The notes: generated by a model from the letters alone, not told the origin. A DNA stretch of 19,582 nt from Thermomucor indicae-seudaticae (GCA_000787465.1 JSYX01000636.1:1-19582); one strand, 5' to 3'; shown: positions 1 to 9,103, counted from the stretch's first letter. Numbers and translations are program-made.

Positions 1-224
1 GAGGCTCCGAAGAGCTTGACACCCATATTCTTTTGCCGCTCCTTATATAGCCGTCAAAAACTGAAAATTGGCAAGTTGTGGGATTTACCCTTTTTAAACG
101 CCGACACGGTTGCGCGGATACGGTTCTCTGCACAGCTTGCGAGGAAAGCATGCGTGAAGAGTAGGTGGTAACCAGCTCTTAAGCCCTGGGTCAAAGCACA
201 CTTTGAAGCATCGGAGCGCCGCAT
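1..224. other. Gap left of the BDP1-like gene, with a possible minus-strand gene start at the edge
   Basis: This stretch lies downstream of the BDP1-like stop codon. Read on the minus strand it contains a TATA-like motif, CTATATAAGG, at 50-41. An ATG follows at 26-24, with eight open codons (MGVKLFGA) made of C- or G-ending codons up to the window edge. That could be the first exon of a neighbouring minus-strand gene. However, the TATA motif is only about 15 bases from the ATG, and eight codons cannot identify a protein. A minus-strand frame of about 48 codons also stays open at roughly 240-96, but it does not continue the BDP1-like frame and resembles nothing I know. Confidence 0.25.
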
Positions 225-895
225 TCAACACGATGGCTTTTTCGCCAAAGCGTCTGCTACGCGCCACGGACAACGCTGTTGTTCGCGATGATACAACCGC
301 TTGACGGAGCTTCGTGTGCGGCCTGGCAATCGAGCAGCAATGGCTTCAAAGTCCGTGCCAAGCTCCTGCAGTCCCTGTTTGCCAGGCTGCAAGTGTTAGT
401 TGCTCACTACGATCGACACCAGACCCATTTTACCTGATAAAAGGTGTCGATTTCTTTAGGAGACCAGTGCTTGACGACGCCTCGCCCTCGTGTTGTGGTG
501 TAGAGAGGTACTTTGTCCTCCAAGATCTTGCGTACCACGCCGACATCAACAGACGCTATCAGTCAGTCAATCAAAAAATCAGCTTTCTTTTTTCTTTGGG
601 AGATCAAGACTGTTCTCCATGTTCAATACGTACCATTGTGCTCGCGATGCGCCTGTTTGCGCATCGGTTCATTCGGCTCTGTCTTGAAGGTTTCGCGACG
701 ATGCAATGTGTCTTTTGCTGTGGAACCCTCGGCATCCGTTCGTTGTTGCTGTTGCGGTCGTGGGTCAGCCATCGTACTTTGTGATGGTCGGTGTCGTCTT
801 GCCGCCTCTGTTATTTTGGGCTTGAATCGCCTGGTCTGTTTGCCTACATCACTATGAATACTACTTTCCCAATGAGTCCGAGATCGATTGTTCAT
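225..895 (-). CDS. Short BDP1-like SANT-domain protein (TFIIIB B'' family)
   Basis: Exons on the minus strand are 895-634, 555-434 and 374-225, giving 177 aa. The start ATG at 895 follows in-frame stops. The N-terminal 85 residues are polar and basic (RRFKPKI, a QQQQ run). Residues about 115-170 form a SANT/Myb-like domain: W118 in KHWSPKEIDTFYQ, then GLQELGTDFEAIAARLPGR and TRSSVKRLYHRE. The pattern GTDF...PGRTR...K, followed by a WRVADAL stretch, is that of BDP1, the Pol III TFIIIB subunit. Family members continue for hundreds of residues after the SANT domain; this one stops about a dozen residues later. The second intron probably ends at the second available AG (375), because that acceptor restores normal SANT spacing; using the first AG would insert four residues. 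It may be a short BDP1 paralogue, a truncated BDP1 or another SANT protein. Family membership is well supported, but the exact role is inferred. Confidence 0.7.
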
Positions 896-1146
896 TCATT
901 ACTTGTCAAGTATGGGTTCATTGGCGTATAAGCGTCAGTTTCGGAAAGCAAGAGAGAAATTTCATGCGTTGTGAGCGCAACCTTTGATTCGCTAACGCGG
1001 ATCTTCTTTTTTTATACGCAGAAACTTGGTCGATATATACTAGTGCCATGCTTCAAGGAAACATCCCCAGCCAAACAAAACGCCCCAATTGTGACAACAG
1101 CATTAGAAAGTTTCCAATAAGCACCGAGAACCACAAGTCTTTTGTA
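896..1146. promoter_or_regulatory. Gap between PEX10 3' end and BDP1-like 5' end
   Basis: These 251 bases must hold the 3' end of PEX10 and the promoter of the BDP1-like gene, which are both on the minus strand. I see A/T-rich stretches such as gatatatac near 1032-1040 and a T-run near 1006-1012. There is no coding frame and no firm regulatory motif. An ATG just upstream of the BDP1-like start, in another frame, opens a very short upstream frame of about 12 codons that overlaps the main start. Confidence 0.4.
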
Positions 1147-2539
1147 TTAAAAATTAGCCAATGGTATAAGATGTGAGATATTGACACTGCTTCTACAGAG
1201 TGGACACTCAGCCTAGCAGTATGTATCTCCAGGTGAGCCAGCCATCTCGATCTGAACAAGAAAACACGATTTCCCCTCCTCCCATACCTTGTTCTGACAC
1301 CATTCAATGACACAGCTCCAACAGAACAAGTGTCCGCAAGGCGTTGCCGTGGTCGTCTTGCGTGGTTCAAGACAGAGGGCACATTTAAGCATTTGCATTT
1401 CTTCATCACTGAGTTCTCTTTCTTGCTCTGGCGATCGATCCATAAAATCAAAGTCGTCTTGATCTACAATCTCTGGCTCCTCCTCCTCCTTTTTCGTTTC
1501 CTGATCCATCTTTTTGCGAATCGAGAGGTAGGCTTGGATAGTCAACTGAATGGTGATCAGCACACCCAGCACCTCGTATCCGACCCGTTCCTCGTGCGGT
1601 CCGAGTTGCCTCGTGAATATCTACACCACTGTCAGAGCACACACAAGAAATCTGCGCAGTGAAATCTCTCTCTCTTACATATCGAATGCCCGTCAGCCGT
1701 TTCGAAAAGTTATAGTAAGCGCCTACAAAGTAAAAGATAGCCAAATGAACAGGCCGTACATTCTTGATAAAAAATTCTTGTATAGGTGGCAGCCAACGAC
1801 GGACGAAATCGCCTGCGATTTCCTTCCAGCTTTTGGATCGGATATCAACATCGTTGTTATTATGATTACGGCGTTGCTTTTTGAGCTCCGTTACGCTACG
1901 TGTGTAAATGTAGGGAAGTAGCGTGTGCGCAAACACAAGGGTGAAGCGCCGCTAACAGAAGGGAGGGGAGGTCAATTCATACGGTATAGGCATGACAGTT
2001 ATTCACCAACGTTACCAGGAATCCGGGAAATGTCTGTGTGTATTGATTGATCTGAGCCAGGTTACAGTATTCCTCGCCTAACGTCTGAGTGCCTGCAGAA
2101 GAAGAAATGTCAAGTGGCCCCTTATTCCCGCCCACTCTACGCAAGCAATATATCTTACCCATCAAGGTTGTCAGACCATAGTAGCAAAAATCAGATATCG
2201 TATTAATTTCCTTTTGCCACTGGTGCTGTCGCCGTGAACCTTTTTACAACACAATTGTTATTACAGATAGCATAGCAAAACAATGGGGAGGGGGGATCCG
2301 AGCCTACCAAAGAATTGCTGGCAGACACTTGTCATTTGCTCTTGCAAGACGGTTTGGTAATAGACATCCTTTTGGTTCGCACGGACTAGGCATTCGACCA
2401 TGAGCTCCAAAGCTGAATTAACGTTCTTCCGGTAAAACATACTAATGTCAGGCTGAGCACCGAAAGGAAAGTCCAGGTTGAATGCCGGGGCTGTTTTGCT
2501 TCCTTGGTTCTGATTGTCCCGATGGTCGGCAGCCGCCAT
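1147..2539 (-). CDS. PEX10: Peroxisome biogenesis factor 10, RING E3 ligase
   Basis: Exons are 2539-2443, 2385-2308, 2239-2159, 2092-2016, 1951-1679, 1620-1288 and 1212-1147, giving 334 aa (human PEX10 is about 326). PEX10 is a peroxisomal-membrane RING E3 subunit. With PEX2 and PEX12 it ubiquitinates the import receptor PEX5 so that it can be recycled. Family blocks seen in order are [53 protein letters not shown] and [12 protein letters not shown] complete C-terminal C3HC4 RING follows: C282, C285, C297, H299, C302, C305, C316 and C319, with the signature [11 protein letters not shown]. The last exon restores [10 protein letters not shown] and ends ...PLANF. The intron at 2442-2386 is 57 nt and in frame, so an unspliced reading falsely inserts 19 residues. 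The gene is head to head with PEX12. Confidence 0.96.
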
Positions 2540-2679
2540 TATGCTTTACAAAGCAGAAATAGGCAAGTGTGGTCCGACCGTCCGTCCGTCCGCGAAGCTG
2601 CTTAGTGTGTGTGTGGGGGTAGTCTTTTCACACGTGAATTTTTTGCTTCACTCTTTTTTTAATTCAACGGTTGTTCACC
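2540..2679. promoter_or_regulatory. Shared divergent promoter region of PEX10 and PEX12
   Basis: Only 140 bp separate the PEX10 ATG (2539, minus) from the PEX12 ATG (2680, plus), so both 5' UTRs and core promoters must lie here. Visible elements are a tandem CCGT series (about 2576-2592), a GT run leading into GTGGGGGT (about 2605-2620), a CACGTG palindrome (2631-2636, the E-box/G-box core) and a T-rich run (about 2652-2660) before the PEX12 start. The PEX12 ATG has an excellent context, CACCATGG. Binding by any named factor is inference. Confidence 0.8.
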
Positions 2680-4106
2680 ATGGAGTTCATGAGCGCCCTT
2701 GGCTCCCAGGCGTCGGCGGCGGATGCGTACCGACCGTCCTTGTTTGAACTGGACGCACAGCAAAAGCTCCGTGATCTACTGCAACCAGCTGTCCAGTACA
2801 TCTTGGCGGTAGGGTCGAATGAAAAAAAAAAGTCATTTTGAACGTTCGCTTACGGCCTTGCTAGATTTATGCACAACGATACCCACGATTCCTTATACGA
2901 GTGGTTAATAACCACGAAGAGTTTTATGCACTGGTCATGCTTCTCATAGAAAGGCATTATCTCAAAGAATGGGGCAAGTACTGCTCTGGATAATAACAAT
3001 AATACGATGCTGCGCGAAACCTGACTGACCGCACACACGCAACAAGGTGCCTCGTTTGCTGAAAACTTTTATGGACTCAAGCGAGTTTCCTCCTCCTACC
3101 TTGATAGCAAGTTTTCTTCATCCACCTCGACCACGCCACCCCTCACGCGGCAAGAAATCAACAAGTCGTTGCTGGTGCTCGTCGGCTTACCCTACCTGAA
3201 GAGCAAACTGGACCTGTTCTACAACCAGGTATCGGGCGGATCTTCTGTCTTGGGTCACAGCGAGCAAGAAGAACGGGAACGAGACGAGCTGCACGATCCA
3301 TCCACACGGCCATCAAGGAAACTTGCGATCCGACTCGTTCGACTCTTTCGCAAAATCTATCCTTTCGTCAATGCATTGTATCATGTCGCCCACTTGCTAT
3401 ACAACATTGGCTATCTGTTTGGCAAAACGAGATATTACACACCGTGGCTTCATCTTGTTGGCCTCGAAATCAGACGCATGAGCATGGCAGATTATGTAAG
3501 CGGGAAAAAAAGAGAAAGATGATGCATGCATGCAGCGCGCCTTATCAGGATCCTTCATAGCGGGCCTATTATGACAAGATGGCCGCCGCCGCCCACACTG
3601 CATCCTCCTCCGACAAAGGATCCTTTTTACAGTCCATCCTTCGAGGATCTTTCAATCTATTCGGCAAGCTGATCGAGTTTCTGAAGGTGTTGCTGCCGAT
3701 GTCCATCTTCTTTTACAAGTTTCTGGAATGGTGGTACTCTTCCGAGTTCTCTCGTAGCGGATTTCTGAGCAACGGTGGAGATGGGAACAACACCATTCCA
3801 CCGCCAGAGAAAGTCAAGGTGAAGGAAGATCTTAAACATGGCCATCCCGATGATTGTTTCCTGACGTGCCCAATGATATAGCCTGATCCGAGAGGGACAC
3901 CCGTGCCATCCACAGCCAACACCTGCCCGTTATGCCTGACGCATCCCATCAACAACCCGACCGCTCTGCCGTCAGGTTATGTATTTTGCTACACTTGTGC
4001 GTATCGCTACATTGAGGAACACAAGCGATGTCCAGTGACCTGGATCAAGATTGACCGCGGGACGGAAGATTTGACAAAGGTATATGCCAACAGCAGCAGC
4101 ATCTAA
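2680..4106 (+). CDS. PEX12: Peroxisome biogenesis factor 12, RING-like E3 subunit
   Basis: Exons are 2680-2808, 2865-2973, 3047-3495, 3561-3818 and 3882-4106, giving 389 aa. PEX12 is the third-RING partner of PEX2 and PEX10 in the peroxisomal ligase. The N-terminus carries the family signature [20 protein letters not shown]. It is followed by the membrane-region blocks [20 protein letters not shown] and [14 protein letters not shown], and by [32 protein letters not shown] and an IPPP linker. In the C-terminal RING, C330, C333, C351 and C354 (first zinc site) are present. The positions expected for second-site ligands are S346, Y348 and T368; only C365 remains. This is the known single-zinc PEX12 pattern. 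Intron 2 (2974-3046) begins GCAAGT, a GC-AG intron; no GT donor keeps the frame. The 3' end faces the TTL-like gene, 40 bp away. Confidence 0.96.
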
Positions 4107-4146
4107 ATCTATTATCTATGTACATACATACAGAATGTATAAACCC

Positions 4147-5457
4147 TTACTGGCGAGACAGCAGTGTCTTGTCAAATACTTTAACCATCTTGCTATGAAT
4201 GTCTTGTTGTTCATTCGAGGACGGATCAAAGAAAGGGTCCACGGCTATCCGGACCGTGGCGTCAAACAGTTCCTGGACCACATGTTGTAGTTTGCCACCC
4301 GTCTGCTTAAAGTCGGGAAACTATAGGAACCAATGGGGCGGTTAGTTAGTTAGTTGGGCGAGACAACACCATCATGACGGACAGAGAAAATGTAAAGATA
4401 ACTTTACAGCATTGGCTTCGAGAAAATAGACGTTCTTGTGATGATCAATCAAAAAGTCGACACCAAAGAGCTCAAATACGTTCGGAAGCGACTGGAAAGT
4501 GGTCATTTCACTTGTGCAGGCGTCAAAGACATGCGCCAAGACGTCCTGCATCTTGCGAAAGATAGCGTCGAGGTCCGGCTTGGGCAGATCCAGATCCCAG
4601 AACAGCCGGACCGAGCTCTGTTCGTCAAAGTCGGGGTGGTCGGTCTGGATGCAGGTGTTGGAGATGTGAGCCAGGGTATCGGCGAGGCTGTCGAGCGAAT
4701 AGGGCTTGAGTGCAAAGAGGGCGAGCATCTCGCGAAAGAGATAGACCTGGATATTGGCGACCGCCAGGACGTACGCGCGCACGTGAAATTTGCGGCTGTG
4801 GACCAAGAGAGGATCCCGAATGTATCGTTGAATGACCCATTCACGCACCTGCGTCAGGTCCTCTTCTCCTTCTTCTTCAAAGATCGCCTGCAATTGCTCA
4901 AGCGAATCAAACACGTGGATGCCGGCTGCCTTGTTGGCCATGCTCGGTTTAATAATAAAAACCGACTTTTCCTGCTTGCTCTTCTTGTCGTTTTCGCGTA
5001 ATTCGTGCTCGACTTCAAAGACTTCATTCAGCGCTTCATCGAGGTAATCCACGTGGTCGAGCTCAAACAGCCAGGTCTCAGGTACCGCGTGCCGCAAAAT
5101 GCTGTCTGGATGCTTGGAAACGTACTTGGCAACATTGTACCAGAACTGGGCCTTGCGAATCAGGCCCTTGCGGATGCAGTACGCATTCGCGAGCGCGGCC
5201 GAAGGATGCGACGCAAGATGCTGCCAGTTGATCCATTCGTACTCTAACCACTGCAAAGCCACGGCGGCATCGCCGAGATCCGCGTCCGCATTGTCCGGTG
5301 GGACGTCTTGCACAATGTCCCAGTCCAGCTTGCTTTTCGAAAGTGCACCAAGGACGGCATGGTGCGTGTAGGCTTCTTCGAGACGCACAAGCGCCCTAAG
5401 TTGCTGCTGCTGCTTGGACATGTGAAAGAAATTTTTCCCCTTTTTTGTCCACGACAT
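4147..5457 (-). CDS. Tubulin-tyrosine-ligase-family (ATP-grasp) protein
   Basis: Exons are 5457-4408 and 4320-4147, giving 407 aa. TTL-family enzymes add an amino acid to tubulin or other proteins using ATP. Seen in order are RKGLIRKAQFW, the ATP-binding FIIKPSMANKAAGIHVF (K170), VIQRYIRDPLLVHSRKFHVR, AYVLAV, REMLALFALKPY, FWDLDLPKPD, LPNVFELFGVDFLID (D334, D338) and FLEANA (E347, N349). The 87-nt intron then joins to FPDFKQTGGKL. This is the complete TTL core. The budding-yeast relative Pby1 (P-body associated) carries an N-terminal SurE phosphatase domain; none is present here, and only about 90 residues precede the core. The start is the first ATG after an in-frame stop; ATG 5421 (MSKQQQQ) is a possible alternative. 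The substrate is unknown. Confidence 0.9.
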
Positions 5458-5760
5458 AAGCAAAAAGAAGGTCGTTTTATTTTTTTCCCTTTTCCTAAAG
5501 GTAGAGTAAACGAAAGGGGGGCGAGGTTACAGATAATATATATATATATATATAAATGTATGTAGATATAGAAAAAATGTATGTATAACCAAAAAAACGA
5601 CTGTAGAAAGAACGGAAGGTCTGTCTGTGTGCGTGTGCGTGTATGTGTGCGTGTGTGTGCGCGCGCGTGTCAAAAAGGAAAGCGGACTGGGGTATCTCTG
5701 TTGATAAAACGAGAGGAATCATAAAGTAAAGAAATAATAGAAGGAAGAGAGAGAGAGAGA
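5458..5760. repeat. Microsatellite-rich gap between the TTL-like and NDPK-like genes
   Basis: This interval holds the 5' flank of the TTL-like gene and the 3' flank of the NDPK-like gene. It contains three simple-sequence tracts: a TA run (about 5536-5553), an alternating GT/GC run (about 5630-5670) and a GA run (5746-5760). The GA run abuts the NDPK-like stop codon, so the transcript would read CT repeats directly after the stop. I see no coding frame of note. The alternating purine-pyrimidine run is the kind of sequence that can adopt Z-form DNA. Confidence 0.85.
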
Positions 5761-7036
5761 TCAAAACTCCCACTTGTGCAAATTCTCGTCCATAAAGAAT
5801 TCCACCATGCTCTTGACGCGCGAACCAGCGGGTGTTTTTGGCTTCAACTCCTTGACTTTGAGCGCGATTTCAGGTGAAATACCACTTTTACGTCTCTCTG
5901 CTGCAGGAGGCGACGTCGTCACTTGTGCGAGTGTTTCGAACTTTGCACGCAGTTGGTCGACCTCTGGCGTTTCTGGCCGGGGCAGCGAGCTGACACTGCT
6001 AGGCGAAAACGAGGCCCGGGTAATCGAAGGCGGTCTGGTGTCAGGACTCGCGGCGATCCCGGCACGGTGCGTCGCTTGAGCCACTTCGGCATCGTGGTCG
6101 CTCTCGGTTTCTTCCTTGGTGTGGTCAGAAAACGAGTTGGAGGATTCGGTGGTGACGGTAGGTGAGATGCTGCTAGTAGCCTGGGGCTGCTCCTCCTCCT
6201 TGATCGCTTCTTGTTGTTTTTGTTCAGTCTTTTCCTCGTCTTTATCATTCGTAGCAGCCGCAGCAGCAGTGGTGGTGGTGGTAATAGTAGTAGTGGCGGC
6301 TGCGTCACCGGGCTGGCTATCTCGTCTCTTTTCAACACGACTGATCTTTCGCGTGCGTCCAGTGATAACCGATTTGGGTGGCGTGTTCTTTGAAATACCA
6401 CCTGTCGTCGACAGCTTTTGTTTGTTGGAAGCGGCAGAAGCAGGTTTTCTTGCGCTGGTTTCACTGTTGCGAGACGTATTCGCCTTGGTAGTAGTAGCCT
6501 CTTTGCTAGTCATCTACACAAACCCGATTGGGGGGAAAATTCACTCAGCTCCCATCAAACCCAGAAGTTTGCATGAACTTGTAATCATTCTTTTTACCGA
6601 GCTTTTTGCTGTTGTCCTTGTAGCTCGTGCTGCTGCGGGCGGTGTGCGACCTGCTGCGGTTGTCTTTGTAGTCGTCGTAGCAGTAGTAGAAGTCGCACGC
6701 GCCCTGTTGGTGGTGGTGGTTGGTGACGTTTTTCGTGATTCGGCAGGTTTAGCGCGGGTTGTACGAGCAGCCGTTTTGGTTGCATTATTACTCTGGACGG
6801 CTCCTTTCTTGGCTGTTGTTGCCGTCGCTGCCGACTTGACTGCTTTAGCTCGTGTTGTTGCTGCTGGCGCCGACTTGGCCGTGGAATGACTACTACTACT
6901 ATCAGAAGAGAGCTCCGCAAGCACCGAATCTCGGAGCCATGCCACGTTCTGTTGTGCGACGGCGTCGGATGGACTTCCGTAGCATACATCTTGACCAGCG
7001 ATACTAAATTACGGTTCAGTTTAGCAGAGAGCACTC

Positions 7037-7067
<31 letters not shown>

Positions 7068-7377
7068 GCAATCCTACCTTTCTGATTCCAACAGTTCCAA
7101 CCACCGCGTCACAGCATTCTCACCCTCCAAAATGAATGCATAAGCGGATTGACTAAGTTTTTGAAAATATGAGAACTTTATGCAAAACCCAGAATCTTCC
7201 TTTTTAATCTGACCTGCTTCGTTCGTCGTTCAATAATAATTCTTGAAGCTGCTGCGCAGATAGCGGGGTCTCGGCAACCACAGTCAACCCACCCATTTCT
7301 TTGATCCTCTTGAGTATGTCGTCCTTTCGAGACATGCCATTGGCGAAGATAATGCTCAGGGTACGCTGAGTGGTCAT
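5761..7377 (-). CDS. NDPK-like pseudoenzyme with long basic low-complexity tail
   Basis: Exons are 7377-7214, 7152-7078, 7003-6598 and 5761-6513 (read 6513 to 5761), giving 465 aa. Residues about 1-110 match the nucleoside diphosphate kinase fold in order: RTLSII, then KDDILKRIKEMGGLTVVAETPLSAQQ, AYAFILEGENAVTRWLELL and DVCYGSPSDAV. The active-site pieces are missing. The lysine of the usual IIKPD is lost (SIIFANG), the segment between the LSAQQ helix and AYAF is shortened, and the expected catalytic NAVHGS reads DAVAQQ. A tail of about 350 residues follows: first Thr/Ala/Lys/Arg-rich (basic), then Ser/Glu-rich, ending with a more conserved-looking KVKELKPKTP and VKSMVEFFMDENLHKWEF. The last intron (6597-6514) joins two long frames in phase 0; a two-gene alternative is possible but less likely. 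Activity as a kinase seems unlikely, and the function is unknown. Confidence 0.7.
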
Positions 7378-7600
7378 GGTGGTGGTAGCTCCAGAAACTC
7401 TATGGGGAAACAACAAAGGGGGACGGTCCGTTGCCTGAGTGATGAATGACGCTCCATGAGACCAATGCGCTCATTTACCTGCGAATGCGACAATGCAAAA
7501 AAGTAGGAGGAGCTACTAAAACTCCTTTGGCGATGAGAGAAAACGGTATTGGAAAAAAGAGAAAGAGGTGGGAGAAAAAAGGACCTCAAGGTTCATTAAC
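7378..7600 (-). promoter_or_regulatory. 5' flank of the NDPK-like gene with a possible leader intron
   Basis: On the minus strand a sequence TTCGCAG|GTAAATGAGCG (about 7480) could pair with TTTCCCCATAG (about 7401) as an intron of roughly 80 nt in the 5' UTR. That would leave a short leader before the ATG at 7377. The start ATG lies in the context CCACCATGA. Transcript data would be needed to confirm the leader intron. Confidence 0.3.
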
Positions 7601-7955
7601 CCAATTCATGAGTTAGGGCCTTTTCGGATGGAGCTCCGCTGGATCCGTAAAGTGGCGTTATTCCCCCATTGGTATCAACCCCACTTTAGCTGGTCAGACG
7701 AAATTGCTTCAATGGACTCAGGTTTGAGTTGGAACAATGCAGAATGATACGTTTCAACGACATCAAGACACTTGTTCTAGTGTTCAGGCTGTGAAACATA
7801 TCCCAAATTGCAATGTCCCAAGACATCCTATTGAAGCTATGCGTTTACAGCATCATTGCTGACGTCCCTCCTTGGGAAAATCCTGTTCATGTTGCTGACA
7901 GGAAAACTCATTTCATTTGTGATCGATCCATTGTGAACCATATCTAGTTAAGATA

Positions 7956-8963
7956 TTAAGCTACTGAGTCCACACATGTCTGGTCATTCCAGGCCGCCCC
8001 TAACAGACCCTTTGACACTGTATCAGGGGAGAAGACAAAGGTTGTGCTTCCGAAAACCTTGAAGCACGTGGAGGGGTTTTCAACGGCTCCCTTGATTTTT
8101 CTCCTGGTAAATTCTGAAACGGGGGCTTTTGAAAGTTCTTGCATAACAGACCGGTCTAATTGTCCTCTTCCCTGATAAACATCAGTCAACATCGATTTCC
8201 TTTTTTCCAACCTATTTATGTAGAATTGGAGAATTCACGCCTGTCGACATGTTTTATTCGACGCCTCTTCACTTTTTCGTGCATGAGTCCCTATTTCGGC
8301 GTATCACACGCTGCCCGCCTTCGCCGTATGTATGCCCAAGCAATCTCGCGCAATTTCCAAAGCAGAGTTTCTGCAAAACTTCCCCATGGTGCAGCCACTT
8401 TATGACCGCCTACGTCCGCTGTGTACGTATTGCCGTAGAGCATCGAGATGACCTCCAAGTTCATCTGACGCCTTCAGTCGGACGGTCATAAAAAGTAGCA
8501 AGCAAGCCATTTTCCGATACACTGAGGACATCGCCTTTGGGTGCTTCCCGCGTGCGGCCAGGCCCAGTATCATTGGCTATGCACTTGGCCAGTGCTTATA
8601 CCGCGCTATTACACGAAACCCAAAAAGTAGCTTCATTGTTAACCAATCTTTCTTTTCTATCAAAAATAATCTCCCATGTTGTTCCATCCATTGAACTTCT
8701 GCAAACATGTCTTTTGCATACAGCATTGCAATTAGCTCTTCCATGCAGTATGTACCCCCAAAAAAATGAGGTGACCGATCTGCTGGCTTCTAGGTAATTA
8801 TGGCTGATAACTTGAGGGCAGGACAGACATCGATGAGTTCCTGATCCTTCTCCAATGCCCTGGGTGCCAAAAGTCCGCCTTTCCCATCCAAAAGCAGACC
8901 GTTGCATGCCTGAAACGTTTTTACGAGGGCAAGCGTGCCTAAATAACCAGAACTCGTGACCAT
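7956..8963 (-). pseudogene. Decayed minus-strand reading frame of unknown family
   Basis: One minus-strand frame runs from an ATG at 8963 to a stop at 7956, 336 codons, with only five internal stops: after IIT, PSA, RRRS, GSV and RQA. Random sequence would give about sixteen. Blocks that look protein-like in this single frame include LLLDGKGGLLAPRALEKDQE, ELIAMLYAKDMFAEVQWMEQ, GGHLDALRQYVHSGRRRS, QFYINRLEKRKSMLTDVY and FKVFGSTTFVFSPDTVSKG. Between about 8466 and 8300 another minus frame also stays open (GSFAETLLWKLREIAWAY), so a frameshift is possible. I recognise no family and see no terminal inverted repeats. A relic of a mobile or repeated gene is possible; undetected introns are the alternative explanation. 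Confidence 0.4.
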
Positions 8964-9103
8964 TCTTCTATTCGAAAGGTCACCGCCACCTGCTGAGCAT
9001 GTTTTAGAAAGTACTTTTCGCGCGTCTTTATTTTCTGCTTTTTTTTCTTTTTTGCAACACGCAACACGGCCGTTTTGCCGCCCCTCCTCATTCCAGTACC
9101 TCC
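8964..9103. promoter_or_regulatory. Proximal 5' flank of PLD1
   Basis: These 140 bases precede the PLD1 ATG. They include a long T/C-rich run (about 9030-9055), typical of fungal promoters and leaders, and GCAACAC repeated twice (about 9053-9067). I see no clear TATA box. The wider 7601-9103 stretch contains no intact gene. Confidence 0.45.

Noticed and set aside
314..857. Plus-strand open frames of 114-156 codons
   Set aside because: They are antisense to the spliced BDP1-like gene, whose SANT motif explains the openness. Their translations are Cys/Ser-rich with no recognisable motif.
4438..5047. Plus-strand frames opposite the TTL-like gene
   Set aside because: They are mirror frames of a long GC-balanced coding exon and contain no family motif.
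6116..6889. A 257-codon plus-strand frame rich in Val/Ala
   Set aside because: It is the complement of the Thr/Ala/Lys low-complexity tail of the NDPK-like gene. Its long hydrophobic runs come from the repeat codons, and it crosses an intron of the real gene.
7956..8963. C-to-T mutation (RIP-like) as the cause of the stops in the decayed frame
   Set aside because: Each stop can be derived from CAA, CAG or CGA by C-to-T, but this holds for any stop codon, so it is not evidence without intact copies to compare.
7590..9060. Possible transposon with terminal inverted repeats around the decayed frame
   Set aside because: I looked for the reverse complement of the 7600-7650 sequence near 8900-9060 and found none, and saw no target-site duplication. 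The mobile origin stays a guess.
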